Source of the DNA: Halomonas gemina
GTDB lineage: Bacteria > Pseudomonadota > Gammaproteobacteria > Pseudomonadales > Halomonadaceae
Length of the DNA stretch: 64,000 nucleotides
Assembly (NCBI RefSeq): GCF_023554995.1
Contig: NZ_JAMJPK010000002.1
Span: forward strand, 62,001-126,000
Direction of reading: 5' to 3'
Part shown: positions 23,006 through 31,644 of the stretch, one piece after another
How the letters are laid out: each line of letters starts with the position of its first letter
How positions within the stretch are numbered: position 1 is the first letter of the stretch
Program-made: the position numbers and the translations under genes
Notes under the pieces: model-generated
What the model was told of the DNA's origin: nothing
Seen by the model: the letters and a program-made list of their open reading frames with translations, nothing else
The model's database searches: none

Positions 23006-23797
23006 TCAGCGGTCGAGGAAGGAGAGGTCTTCGTCGCCACGGGCGGTGAGCACCTCCACCCCCGTCGCGGTGACCAGCAGGGTGTGCTCCCACTGGGCGG
23101 TCAGGCTCCTGTCCTTGGTCACCGCGGTCCAGCCGTCGCGCAGTACCTTGGTGCGATAATCGCCGACATTGATCATCGGCTCGATGGTGAAGCACATGCC
23201 CTCCTCCAGGGCGATGTCGGCCTCGGGGGCATAGCCGTCGTAGTGCAGGATCTGTGGATCCTCGTGGAAGCCGGCGCCGATGCCGTGCCCGCAGAAGTCA
23301 CGCACCACCGAATAGCCATTGGCCTCGGCGTGGGACTGGATGGCGCGGGCAAGGGTAGAGAGGTGCACGCCCGGGCGCACCAGGGCGATGCTGCGGTAGA
23401 GGCACTCCTGGGTGACCCGGCAGAGCCGCTCGCCCTGGATGGTCTCGCCGATGACGAACATCATGCTGGTGTCGCCGTGATAGCCGTCGGCGGTCTTCAC
23501 GGTGATGTCGATGTTCATGATGTCGCCCTTCTTGAGCTTCTTGGCGTCATCTGGAATGCCGTGGCAGACCACGTGGTTGATCGAGGTGCAGATCGACTTG
23601 GGGAAGCCGTGATAGTCGAGCGGCGCCGGGGTGGACCCCAGCTCGTCGACGATGTAGTCGTGGCAGAGCCGGTCCAGCTCGCCGGTGCTCACGCCGGCCT
23701 TCACGTGGGGGATGAGCATCTCGAACACGCTGGCGGCCTGGCGGCCCGCCTCGCGCATCTTCTCGATCTCGTCGGGCGTCTTGATGGGTACGTTCAT
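23006..23797 (-). CDS. map: Methionine aminopeptidase, type I
   Basis: Removes the N-terminal methionine from nascent proteins; 263 residues. The five metal ligands are visible in order: Asp in MNIDITV, Asp in [10 protein letters not shown], His in [10 protein letters not shown], Glu in FTIEPMI and Glu in QWEHTLLVT. The ATG at 23797 ([14 protein letters not shown]) matches the family start; an extension to 23848 is rejected. It is divergent from rpsB, the conserved map/rpsB arrangement, and lies directly before glnD. Confidence 0.97.
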   Translation of the reverse strand: MNVPIKTPDEIEKMREAGRQAASVFEMLIPHVKAGVSTGELDRLCHDYIVDELGSTPAPLDYHGFPKSICTSINHVVCHGIPDDAKKLKKGDIMNIDITVKTADGYHGDTSMMFVIGETIQGERLCRVTQECLYRSIALVRPGVHLSTLARAIQSHAEANGYSVVRDFCGHGIGAGFHEDPQILHYDGYAPEADIALEEGMCFTIEPMINVGDYRTKVLRDGWTAVTKDRSLTAQWEHTLLVTATGVEVLTARGDEDLSFLDR

Positions 23798-23849
23798 GGA
23801 ATCTCGGATCAGGGGTGGTGTCGCCCGGGTTACGGCGGGCTCGAGCATC

Positions 23850-24084
23850 GGACGACTTCATCTCGGAGGTCATCCATGGTATAAAGCTGCGCGCTTTCCT
23901 GCAATCGTGGAGCCCTGCCGACCCGTCGGCGCCTAGGCGAGGCTGGGGAAGTGCGCTCAATCATCAATGCAATGCCTTGAAATCACACATGCACCGTCAC
24001 ATGGTCCCGGGTGCTGTCGGGTTGCTCCGGCGGTCGGATCCATGGGGTGCGTGGAGGCCTAACCCGATTTTCCAGGAGTCATCC
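23850..24084 (+). promoter_or_regulatory. rpsB upstream region and possible S2 leader RNA
   Basis: The map/rpsB divergent region. TATAAA (23880-23885) is a possible -10 for rpsB, giving a leader of about 190 nt. In gammaproteobacteria the rpsB leader folds into an autoregulatory structure bound by S2. The segment from about 24015 (GCGGTCGGATCC... then GGCCTAACCCGATT) is a candidate for it, but no fold could be verified by eye. Confidence 0.35.
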
Positions 24085-24831
24085 ATGGCACACGTCAACA
24101 TGCGTGACCTGCTGAAGGCAGGCGCTCACTTCGGTCACCAGACCAAGTACTGGAACCCGAAGATGAGCAAGTACATCTTCGGCGCGCGTAACAAGATCCA
24201 CATCATCAACCTCGAGCACACCCTGCCGGCCCTCAACGAGGGCATCGACGTGGTCGAGAAGATGGCAGCGGCCAATAACAAGATCCTGTTCGTCGGCACC
24301 AAGCGCAGCGCGAGCAAGATCATCAAGGAAGAGGCCAATCGCGTCGGTCAGCCGTTCGTCAACCACCGCTGGCTCGGCGGCATGCTGACCAACTACAAGA
24401 CCATCCGCGTTTCCATCAAGCGCCTGCGTGAGCTTGAAGCCATGCACGAGGACGGCACCTTCGAGAAGTTGACCAAGAAGGAAGTGCTGATGGCGACCCG
24501 CGAGCAGGACAAGCTCGAGCGGTCCGTGGGTGGTATCAAGGAAATGGGCGGCCTGCCCGATGCCCTGTTCGTGATCGACGTCGACCATGAGCGCATCGCC
24601 ATCAACGAGGCGAACAAGCTGGGCATTCCGGTCATCGGCGTGGTGGATACCAACTCCGATCCCGATGGCGTCGACTACGTGATCCCGGGCAACGATGACT
24701 CCATTCGCGCCATCCAGATCTACGTCAAGGCCATTGCCGACGCCTGCGCACGTGCGAAGGAAGGGCGTCCCGACGAGTTCGTCGAGGTCACCGATACCGA
24801 AGAGAGTCAGAGCGACGCCGCCGCCGAGTGA
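24085..24831 (+). CDS. rpsB: 30S ribosomal protein S2
   Basis: Small-subunit ribosomal protein S2, 248 residues. It starts [20 protein letters not shown] and has the family motifs [31 protein letters not shown] and [12 protein letters not shown]. The C-terminus is acidic, as usual. A CAGGAG ribosome-binding site precedes the ATG; the longer in-frame ORF from 23815 is rejected. It is followed by tsf after a 137-bp gap with two hairpins. Confidence 0.98.
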   Translation: MAHVNMRDLLKAGAHFGHQTKYWNPKMSKYIFGARNKIHIINLEHTLPALNEGIDVVEKMAAANNKILFVGTKRSASKIIKEEANRVGQPFVNHRWLGGMLTNYKTIRVSIKRLRELEAMHEDGTFEKLTKKEVLMATREQDKLERSVGGIKEMGGLPDALFVIDVDHERIAINEANKLGIPVIGVVDTNSDPDGVDYVIPGNDDSIRAIQIYVKAIADACARAKEGRPDEFVEVTDTEESQSDAAAE

Positions 24832-24894
24832 TCGTCGGCCCGCCTGGGCCGGTCGCCGTGCCGTCATTTCGGTGACGGCCCGCCGGACAGGCGC

Positions 24895-24926
24895 AAGGGG
24901 GCTCAGGCCCCCTTTCTTCTCTTCTT
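24895..24926 (+). terminator. Terminator-like hairpin between rpsB and tsf
   Basis: AAGGGGGC (24895-24902) and GCCCCCTT (24907-24914) form an 8-bp stem with a TCAG loop, followed by a pyrimidine run TCTTCTCTTCTTT. A second hairpin GCCGTCA...TGACGGC lies just upstream (24860-24879). Partial termination between S2 and EF-Ts is plausible. Confidence 0.6.
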
Positions 24927-24968
24927 TCCGCTACCCATTCCAGGTCGAACCATTCAGAGGACACTACC

Positions 24969-25838
24969 ATGGCAGCTATCAGCGCCTCCCAGGTCAAGGA
25001 ACTGCGCGAGCGTACCGGGCTCGGCATGATGGAGTGCAAGAAGGCACTCACCGAGACCGATGGTGATATCGAGCAGGCCATCGAGAACCTGCGCAAGAAC
25101 TCCGGCCTCAAGGCCGCCAAGAAGGCCGGCCGCACCGCCGCCGAGGGCGTCGTGGTCACCCGCGTGGCCGAGGACGGCAGCTACGGCGTGATGGTCGAGA
25201 TCAACTCCGAGACCGACTTCGTCGCCCGTGACGACAACTTCAAGGCCTTCGCCGAGAAGATCGCCGACGCCTTCTTCGCCGCCAAGAGCGAGGACGTGGC
25301 CGCCGTCATGGACGGCGAGCTCGAGACCGCCCGCGAGCAGCTGGTGCAGAAGATCGGCGAGAACATCGGCGTGCGCCGCAGCGTCGTCGTCGAGGCCGGC
25401 GACGGCAACCTGGTCGGCGAGTACGTCCACGGCGGCCGCATCGGCGTGCTGACCGTGCTCAAGGGCGGCAACGCCGAGGTGGCCAAGGACGTCGCCATGC
25501 ACGTCGCCGCCATCAACCCGGCCGTGGCTCGCCCCGAGGACATGCCCCAGGAGCAGCTGGATGCCGAGAAGGCGATCATCCTGGCCCAGCCCGACATGGC
25601 CGGCAAGCCCGAGCAGATCGCCGAGAAGATGGTTCAGGGCCGCCTGAAGAAGTACCTGGCCGAGAACAGCCTGACCGAGCAGCCCTTCGTCAAGAACCCG
25701 GACCAGTCCGTGGCCGAGTTCGTCAAGGCGGCTGGCGGCGAGGTGGTCGGCTTCACCCGCTTCGAGGTGGGCGAGGGCATCGAGAAGGAAGAGGTCGACT
25801 TCGCCAAGGAAGTGATGGAACAGGCCAAGCGCAGCTGA
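24969..25838 (+). CDS. tsf: Elongation factor Ts
   Basis: Nucleotide-exchange factor for EF-Tu; 289 residues. The N-terminal UBA-like domain ends at [18 protein letters not shown]. The signature [10 protein letters not shown] is present. The core continues to [17 protein letters not shown] with the usual C-terminal helix [25 protein letters not shown] ribosome-binding region precedes the ATG. It is the second gene of the rpsB-tsf-pyrH-frr block. Confidence 0.98.
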   Translation: MAAISASQVKELRERTGLGMMECKKALTETDGDIEQAIENLRKNSGLKAAKKAGRTAAEGVVVTRVAEDGSYGVMVEINSETDFVARDDNFKAFAEKIADAFFAAKSEDVAAVMDGELETAREQLVQKIGENIGVRRSVVVEAGDGNLVGEYVHGGRIGVLTVLKGGNAEVAKDVAMHVAAINPAVARPEDMPQEQLDAEKAIILAQPDMAGKPEQIAEKMVQGRLKKYLAENSLTEQPFVKNPDQSVAEFVKAAGGEVVGFTRFEVGEGIEKEEVDFAKEVMEQAKRS

Positions 25839-25862
25839 GGTCACAGGTTCCAGTGTGAAGAT

Positions 25863-25888
25863 GGCGTGCGCGCGAGCGCACGCCTTCG
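25863..25888 (+). terminator. Hairpin between tsf and pyrH
   Basis: GGCGTGCGC (25863-25871) and GCGCACGCC (25876-25884) form a perfect 9-bp stem with a GCGA loop, followed by TTCGCGT. A smaller GGCCGG/CCGGCC hairpin follows at 25895-25911. Confidence 0.5.
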
Positions 25889-25967
25889 CGTATCCGGCCG
25901 GTCATTCCGGCCATCCACCAGGTCCTATCCATCAAGCCCCATGCGTCGAGAACCCGGGAGATACCCC

Positions 25968-26735
25968 ATGACCAGTGCCGATCACCCCGCCCCCAGCAAG
26001 CCCGAGAAGACCCGCGCCGAGGTGTCCAAGTACAAGCGTATCCTGCTCAAGCTCTCCGGCGAGGCCTTGACCGGGGATGCCGAGTTCGGCATCGACCCCA
26101 AGGTGCTGGATCGCCTGGCGCTGGAGATCGGCCAGCTGGTAGGGATCGGCGTCCAGGTCGGCATCGTCGTCGGCGGTGGCAACCTGTTCCGCGGGGCGGC
26201 CCTGCACGAGGCGGGCATGGACCGGGTCACCGGCGACCACATGGGCATGCTGGCCACGGTGATGAACGCCCTGGCCATGCGCGATGCCCTGGAGCGCTCC
26301 AACATCCGTTCGCGGGTGATGTCGGCGATTCCGATGAGTGGCGTGGTGGAGCACTACGACCGCCGGACCGCCATCCGCTACCTGACCTCCGGCGACGTGG
26401 TGCTGTTCTCGGCCGGCACCGGCAACCCCTTCTTCACCACCGACTCCGCGGCCTGCCTGCGCGGCATCGAGATCGATGCCGACGTGGTGGTCAAGGCCAC
26501 CAAGGTCGACGGGGTCTACGACAAGGACCCGGTCAAGCACCCCGAGGCGGTCAAGTACGAGCAGCTGTCCTATGATGATGCGCTCGACCAGAAGCTCGGG
26601 GTGATGGATTTGACCGCCATCTGCCTGGTGCGGGACCATGACATGCCGGTGCGGGTCTTCAACATGAACAAGCCAGGTGCCCTGCTCAACCTGGTGGTGG
26701 GTGGCAAGGAAGGCACGCTGATTGACAGAGGGTGA
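25968..26735 (+). CDS. pyrH: Uridylate kinase (UMP kinase)
   Basis: Bacterial UMP kinase of the amino-acid-kinase fold, 255 residues. The phosphate-binding segment [16 protein letters not shown] is at the N-terminus, followed by [13 protein letters not shown], the [14 protein letters not shown] motif and [13 protein letters not shown]. It has a ~20-residue polar N-terminal extension relative to E. coli. The ATG at 25968 follows GGGAGATACCCC; an ORF extension to 25866 is rejected. The frr start lies 4 bp past its stop. Confidence 0.97.
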   Translation: MTSADHPAPSKPEKTRAEVSKYKRILLKLSGEALTGDAEFGIDPKVLDRLALEIGQLVGIGVQVGIVVGGGNLFRGAALHEAGMDRVTGDHMGMLATVMNALAMRDALERSNIRSRVMSAIPMSGVVEHYDRRTAIRYLTSGDVVLFSAGTGNPFFTTDSAACLRGIEIDADVVVKATKVDGVYDKDPVKHPEAVKYEQLSYDDALDQKLGVMDLTAICLVRDHDMPVRVFNMNKPGALLNLVVGGKEGTLIDRG

Positions 26736-26739
26736 GACA

Positions 26740-27297
26740 GTGATCGACGACATCAAGAAGGATGCGCAGAGTCGCATGAAGAAGAGCCTCGAGGCCCTTC
26801 ACCAGAACTTCAACAAGATCCGTACCGGTCGGGCGCACTCCAGCATCCTGGATGCGGTGACCGTGGAGTACTACGGCAGCCAGGTGCCGCTCAACCAGGT
26901 GGCCTCGATCAACGTCGAGGATGCCAGGACCCTGAGCGTGGTGCCCTGGGAGCAGCAGATGGTGCCCAAGATCGAGAAGGCCATCATGACCTCCGATCTC
27001 GGCCTCAACCCGGCGAGCGCCGGCACCGTGATCCGCGTGCCCATGCCGATGCTCACCGAGGAGACGCGCAAGGGGTACATCAAGCAGGCCCGCCAGGAGG
27101 CCGAGCATGCCCGGGTGGCGGTGCGCAACGTGCGCCGCGATGCCAACGGCGATCTCAAGTCGCTGCTCAAGGAGAAGGAGATCACCGAGGACGAGCAGCA
27201 TCAGGCCGAGGAGGCGATCCAGAAGCTCACCGACAGCATCGTCGCCGAGATCGACAAGGCGCTGGAGTCCAAGGAACACGACCTGATGCAGGTCTGA
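26740..27297 (+). CDS. frr: Ribosome recycling factor
   Basis: Splits post-termination ribosomes together with EF-G; 185 residues, exactly the family length when the GTG at 26740 is used. It starts (M)[19 protein letters not shown] and contains [23 protein letters not shown] and [17 protein letters not shown] at 26722 would lie inside pyrH and is rejected. GAGGGTGAG provides the ribosome-binding site, overlapping the end of pyrH. Confidence 0.97.
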   Translation: MIDDIKKDAQSRMKKSLEALHQNFNKIRTGRAHSSILDAVTVEYYGSQVPLNQVASINVEDARTLSVVPWEQQMVPKIEKAIMTSDLGLNPASAGTVIRVPMPMLTEETRKGYIKQARQEAEHARVAVRNVRRDANGDLKSLLKEKEITEDEQHQAEEAIQKLTDSIVAEIDKALESKEHDLMQV

Positions 27298-27387
27298 GGA
27301 CGGCAGGCGCCGCCGGCGAGGGATCGCCCCTCGGCGAACCGCGGGCTAGGCGTCCGCGCTTCGCCGGCCTTCACGCTCTTACCCGCC

Positions 27388-28188
27388 ATGCGAGACATCA
27401 TGACGTCACCGCAGTCTCCCCGTACAGGGGCCAGCCCCGACGACGGGCCTAGCGCCGGCGAGGCGCCCCTGCCGCGCCACGTGGCCATCATCATGGACGG
27501 CAACAACCGCTGGGCGAAGGCGCGTGGCATGTCCGGCGTGCGTGGCCATCATGCCGGTGTCGAGGCGGTGCGTGCCGTCATCCGCCGCGCCGCCGAGCGC
27601 GATATCGAGACCCTCACGCTGTTCGCCTTCTCCAGCGAGAACTGGAAGCGGCCCGCCAACGAGGTCAATGCCCTGATGGAGCTCTTCCTCATGGCGCTCA
27701 AGCGCGAGGTCAAGAAGCTCCATCGGCACGGCATCCGCCTGTCGGTGATCGGTGACCGCAGCGGCTTCTCGGCCTCGATCCAGAAGCATATCGCTGGCGC
27801 CGAGGCGCTGACCCGCGACAACACCGGCCTGCACCTGGTGATCGCCGCCAACTACGGGGGGCGCTGGGATATCGCCCGTGCTGCCCGGCGGCTGGCCGAG
27901 CGGGTCGCCGCCGGCGAGCTCGAGCCCGAGTCGGTCGACGAGCGGGCCCTCGACGAGGAGGTCAGCCTGTCCGCGGATGCACCGGTGGACCTGTGCATCC
28001 GCACCAGCGGCGAGCAGCGGATCTCCAACTTCCTGCTCTGGCAGATGGCCTATGCCGAACTCCATTTCACCCCGGTGCTGTGGCCCGACTTCGATGGCGC
28101 CGCCTTCGACCGTGCGCTGGCCGACTTCCAGCGGCGGCAGCGGCGCTTCGGCATGACCGACGATCAGGTCGAGGCGCGCGGTGCTTAG
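27388..28188 (+). CDS. uppS: Undecaprenyl diphosphate synthase
   Basis: cis-Prenyltransferase making the C55 carrier lipid for peptidoglycan and O-antigen; 266 residues. The catalytic Asp37 lies in HVAIIMDGNNRWAKARG. Further motifs are FAFSSENWKRP and the C-terminal DLCIRTSGEQRISNFLLWQ, with DFDGAAFDRALADF near the end. The N-terminus carries about 30 extra polar residues; a downstream ATG at 27400 is a possible alternative start, since no clear ribosome-binding site marks either. It overlaps cdsA by 8 bp. Confidence 0.95.
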   Translation: MRDIMTSPQSPRTGASPDDGPSAGEAPLPRHVAIIMDGNNRWAKARGMSGVRGHHAGVEAVRAVIRRAAERDIETLTLFAFSSENWKRPANEVNALMELFLMALKREVKKLHRHGIRLSVIGDRSGFSASIQKHIAGAEALTRDNTGLHLVIAANYGGRWDIARAARRLAERVAAGELEPESVDERALDEEVSLSADAPVDLCIRTSGEQRISNFLLWQMAYAELHFTPVLWPDFDGAAFDRALADFQRRQRRFGMTDDQVEARGA

Positions 28189-28981
28189 ACAACGGATCCT
28201 CACCGCGGCCTGGCTGATCCCGCTGGCCCTGTTGGGCCTGTTCGCCCTGGAGGGCGAGGGGTTCCGGCTGTTCACCGCCGCCATCGTGCTGCTCGCCGCC
28301 TGGGAGTGGGCCAACCTCGCCGGCATCACCTCCTCGGGACGTCGCCTGCTTCCGGTGGCGGGCCTCGCCGTGCTGATGGCGCTGTGCTGGGCGTCCGGCG
28401 GCGTGCTGTCGACCTGGCCGCTGTGGCTGGGGGCGCTGGGCTGGCTGGCCAACCTCTACTGGGTGACCGGCTACCCCGCGCGCCTCGCGCAGTGGCGCTC
28501 GACCGGCATGCGCCTGGCCATGGGGCTCTGGGTGCTGCTGCCGACCTGGGTAGGCTTCAGCGTGCTGCGCGAGGGCGGCGCCGTCTGGCTGCTCTTCGTG
28601 CTGCTGCTGGTATGGGGCGCCGACATAGGTGCCTACTTCGTCGGCCGGGCCCTCGGCCGGCACAAGCTGGCCCCCAGCGTCAGTCCCGGCAAGACGTGGG
28701 AGGGCGTGGCTGGCGGACTGGCCGTCACCTCGCTGCTGGCCGTGGGCTTCGCCGCCTGGCAGGGCCTCGGCGTCGCCGCTGGCCTGCTGCTGCTGGGGGC
28801 AACGGCGGTGGTGACGCTGGCCTCGGTGCTGGGCGACCTGCTCGAGAGCATGCTCAAGCGCCATCGCGGCATCAAGGATTCCAGCCAGCTGCTGCCGGGC
28901 CACGGCGGGGTGCTCGACCGGGTCGACAGCCTGACCGCGGCGGTGCCGCTCTTCGCGCTGCTGCACGGGGGGCTGCTGTGA
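28181..28981 (+). CDS. cdsA: Phosphatidate cytidylyltransferase
   Basis: Integral membrane enzyme forming CDP-diacylglycerol from CTP and phosphatidate; 266 residues with about seven hydrophobic segments. The CdsA signature is intact near the C-terminus: [21 protein letters not shown] followed by [14 protein letters not shown]. Start is a GTG overlapping the end of uppS by 8 bp, and its stop overlaps the dxr start (GTGA), so translation of the three genes is coupled. Confidence 0.96.
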   Translation: MLRQRILTAAWLIPLALLGLFALEGEGFRLFTAAIVLLAAWEWANLAGITSSGRRLLPVAGLAVLMALCWASGGVLSTWPLWLGALGWLANLYWVTGYPARLAQWRSTGMRLAMGLWVLLPTWVGFSVLREGGAVWLLFVLLLVWGADIGAYFVGRALGRHKLAPSVSPGKTWEGVAGGLAVTSLLAVGFAAWQGLGVAAGLLLLGATAVVTLASVLGDLLESMLKRHRGIKDSSQLLPGHGGVLDRVDSLTAAVPLFALLHGGLL

Positions 28982-30159
28982 TCCTGCGCCATGTGACCGT
29001 GCTGGGCGCCACCGGCTCCATTGGCACCAGCACCCTGGACGTGCTCGGTCGCCACCCGGAACGCTACCGGGTGCATGCCCTGACCGCCCACCGCTCCCGG
29101 GAGGCGCTGCTGGACCAGTGCCGGCGTCATCGGCCGGCGGTGGCGGTGCTCGATGCCGAGGAGGACGCCGCCTGGCTGCGTGGGCAGCTGGCCGAGGCGG
29201 GGCTCGCCACCGAGGTGCGGGCCGGTCGCGAGGCGCTGGTCGAGGTGGCCGAGGCCCGCGAGGTGGATACCGTGATGGCGGCCATCGTCGGTGCCGCGGG
29301 CCTGCTGCCCACGCTGGCCGCGGTGGAGGCCGGCAAGCGGGTCCTGCTGGCCAACAAGGAGGCCCTGGTGATGTCCGGGGCGCTGTTCATGGACGCCGTG
29401 AAGCGCCATGGTGCGACCCTTCTGCCCATCGATTCCGAACATAATGCCATCTACCAGTGTCTACCCGTCGAGCATCGCGGTGGCCTGAGTCGCCACGGGG
29501 TGACCCAGCTGCTGCTGACCGCCTCGGGCGGTCCCTTCCGCGGCTGGGCGTGGGATGATCTGGCCCGCGTGACCCCGGATCAGGCCTGCGCACACCCCAA
29601 CTGGTCCATGGGGCGCAAGATCTCGGTGGACAGCGCCACCCTGATGAACAAGGGGCTCGAGCTGATCGAGGCCTGCTGGCTCTTCGACGCGCGTCCCGAC
29701 CAGATTCAGGTGGTGGTTCACCCCCAGAGCGTGATCCACTCCATGGCGGCCTACAGCGACGGCTCGGTGATCGCCCAGCTGGGCAACCCCGACATGCGCA
29801 CCCCCATCGCCTACGGCCTGGCCTGGCCGGAGCGCATCGACGCCGGGGTGGAGGCCCTGGATCTCTTCCGGGTCGCGCGGCTCGACTTCGAGCCCGCCGA
29901 CGAGGTGGCCTTTCCCTGCCTGCGCCTGGCCCGGGAGGCCATGGCCGAGGGCGGCACGGCGCCGGCGGTGCTCAATGCCGCCAACGAGGTGGCGGTGGAG
30001 GCCTTCCTGGCCGGCCGACTCGGCTTCACCGGCATCGGCGAGCTGGTGGCCCGGGTGCGCGATGAGTGCCCGGTCGCGTCGGCTGGGGACCTCGAGACCA
30101 TCCTCGAGGCCGATGTCCTCGCCCGGCGAGCGGCACAAGTCTGGTTGGCGCGGCAATGA
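28978..30159 (+). CDS. dxr: 1-deoxy-D-xylulose 5-phosphate reductoisomerase
   Basis: Second enzyme of the MEP isoprenoid pathway, NADPH-dependent; 393 residues. The NADPH-binding GATGSIG is at 10-16, [12 protein letters not shown] and the catalytic-loop [11 protein letters not shown] follow, then [18 protein letters not shown] and [12 protein letters not shown]. It starts with GTG overlapping the cdsA stop by 4 bp; the much longer open frame to 28306 is cdsA shadow. It supplies isoprenyl diphosphates used by UppS, encoded two genes upstream. Confidence 0.97.
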   Translation: MILRHVTVLGATGSIGTSTLDVLGRHPERYRVHALTAHRSREALLDQCRRHRPAVAVLDAEEDAAWLRGQLAEAGLATEVRAGREALVEVAEAREVDTVMAAIVGAAGLLPTLAAVEAGKRVLLANKEALVMSGALFMDAVKRHGATLLPIDSEHNAIYQCLPVEHRGGLSRHGVTQLLLTASGGPFRGWAWDDLARVTPDQACAHPNWSMGRKISVDSATLMNKGLELIEACWLFDARPDQIQVVVHPQSVIHSMAAYSDGSVIAQLGNPDMRTPIAYGLAWPERIDAGVEALDLFRVARLDFEPADEVAFPCLRLAREAMAEGGTAPAVLNAANEVAVEAFLAGRLGFTGIGELVARVRDECPVASAGDLETILEADVLARRAAQVWLARQ

Positions 30160-30198
30160 CGCACGCGCCTCGACGCAGTTGACTGCAAGGAGATTGCC

Positions 30199-31557
30199 TT
30201 GGGCCTAATCCAGAACGTGCTGGCCGTGATCGTGGTGCTCGGCCTCTTGATCACCTTCCACGAGTTCGGCCACTTCTGGGTGGCCCGGCGCTGCGGCGTC
30301 AAGGTGCTGCGCTTCTCGGTGGGCTTCGGCAAGCCGCTGTGGTCGCGCCGCGACCGCCACGGCACCGAATTCGCGGTGGCTGCGATCCCGCTGGGTGGCT
30401 ACGTGAAGATGCTCGACGAGCGCGAGGGCCCCGTCGACCCTGCGGAGCGCGATCAGGCCTTCAACAACAAGACGGTCTGGCAGCGCATCGCCGTCGTGGC
30501 GGCTGGACCCCTGGCCAACTTTCTGCTGGCCATCGTGGCCTACTGGGCACTGTTCGTGGCCGGCACCACCACGGTGGCACCGGTGATCGGCAGCGTGACG
30601 CCGGACTCCCCGGCCAGCCGTGGAGGCCTCGAGGCGGGCCAGGAGATCACCGCGGTGCGCGGCGAGGCGGTGCGCTCCTGGGATGAGATCAACCTCAAGC
30701 TGGTCGCGGCCATCGGCGAGAGCGGCGAGCTCGAGGTGCAGGCCCGCGACGAGGCCACCGCCGACTCCCGGGTCTATCGCCTGCCGGTGGAGGAATGGCT
30801 GGTGCGCCAGGATCCTCCCCGGCCGCTGCCGAGCCTGGGCCTGACCCCCTGGCAGCCCGAGATCCCGGCGGTGCTGGGCCAAGTGGTCGAGGGCGAGGCG
30901 GCCGCCGAGGCCGGCCTGCGGGTGGGCGACGAGGTGGTCGCAGTGGACGGCGAGCCGGTGGCGGACTGGATGGCCTTCGTCGACCGGGTCCGCGCCAGCC
31001 CGGGCGAGCCACTCGAGCTCGAGGTGCTGCGCGACGGCGAGCGGCTCGAGCTCACCGTCACGCCCGGCCGCAACGAACTGGAGGAGGGCGTGGCCATCGG
31101 CTATATCGGCGCCGGCGTCGAGGCCGTCAGCTGGCCCGAGGAGTACCGTCGCGAGATCCGTTACGGCCCGCTGGCCGCCGTGGGACAGTCGTTGTCGCGC
31201 ACCGGCGAGATGACGGTGCTGACCCTGGGGGCCATCCGCAAGATGGTGGTGGGGCTGATCTCGCCGTCGAACCTCTCCGGCCCCATCACCATCGCCCGGA
31301 TCTCCGGCGACTCGGCGCGGGCGGGCCTGGAGAGCTTCGTCAGCTTCCTGGCCTACCTCTCGATCAGCCTGGGGGTGCTCAACCTGTTGCCGATCCCGGT
31401 GCTCGACGGCGGCCACCTGCTCTATTACCTGGTCGAGGTGGTGCGCGGCCGCCCGGTCTCCGAACAGGCCCAGGCCGTGGGCATGCGCATCGGCCTGGCG
31501 CTGGTCGGCACCCTGATGCTGATGGCGCTCTATTTCGACCTGATGCGGCTCTGGTAG
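30199..31557 (+). CDS. rseP: Site-2 metalloprotease RseP
   Basis: Inner-membrane zinc protease that cleaves anti-sigma factor RseA in the sigma-E envelope-stress pathway; 452 residues. The zinc motif HEFGH (21-25) lies in the first membrane segment, two PDZ domains fill the periplasmic region (about 115-305), and the third ligand motif NLLPIPVLDGGHLLYY is near residue 400. The start is a TTG with a good AAGGAG site 6 nt upstream. It lies 39 bp after dxr and before bamA, the conserved order. Confidence 0.96.
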   Translation: MGLIQNVLAVIVVLGLLITFHEFGHFWVARRCGVKVLRFSVGFGKPLWSRRDRHGTEFAVAAIPLGGYVKMLDEREGPVDPAERDQAFNNKTVWQRIAVVAAGPLANFLLAIVAYWALFVAGTTTVAPVIGSVTPDSPASRGGLEAGQEITAVRGEAVRSWDEINLKLVAAIGESGELEVQARDEATADSRVYRLPVEEWLVRQDPPRPLPSLGLTPWQPEIPAVLGQVVEGEAAAEAGLRVGDEVVAVDGEPVADWMAFVDRVRASPGEPLELEVLRDGERLELTVTPGRNELEEGVAIGYIGAGVEAVSWPEEYRREIRYGPLAAVGQSLSRTGEMTVLTLGAIRKMVVGLISPSNLSGPITIARISGDSARAGLESFVSFLAYLSISLGVLNLLPIPVLDGGHLLYYLVEVVRGRPVSEQAQAVGMRIGLALVGTLMLMALYFDLMRLW

Positions 31558-31569
31558 CCGGGCGCCGGC

Positions 31570-31614
31570 TTGTCAGTGGCCAGTACAAATGTATAAGGTG
31601 CCTGTCTGGACAGG
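31570..31614 (+). promoter_or_regulatory. Candidate bamA promoter with start-site palindrome
   Basis: TTGTCA (31570-31575), a 16-bp spacer and TATAAG (31592-31597) form a sigma-70-like promoter in the rseP-bamA gap. The perfect palindrome CCTGTC TG GACAGG (31601-31614) covers the predicted start site near 31604. It could be an operator or a 5' hairpin of the transcript. No sigma-E consensus was recognised. Confidence 0.5.
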
Positions 31615-31644
31615 ACGGCAGATCAACGCGAGCGAATCGACTGC

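Noticed and set aside
22996-23040. Extended GlnD start at a GTG inside map
   Set aside because: The added 15 residues are not GlnD-like and the ATG at 22995 gives the standard protein; the GTG is kept only as an alternative.
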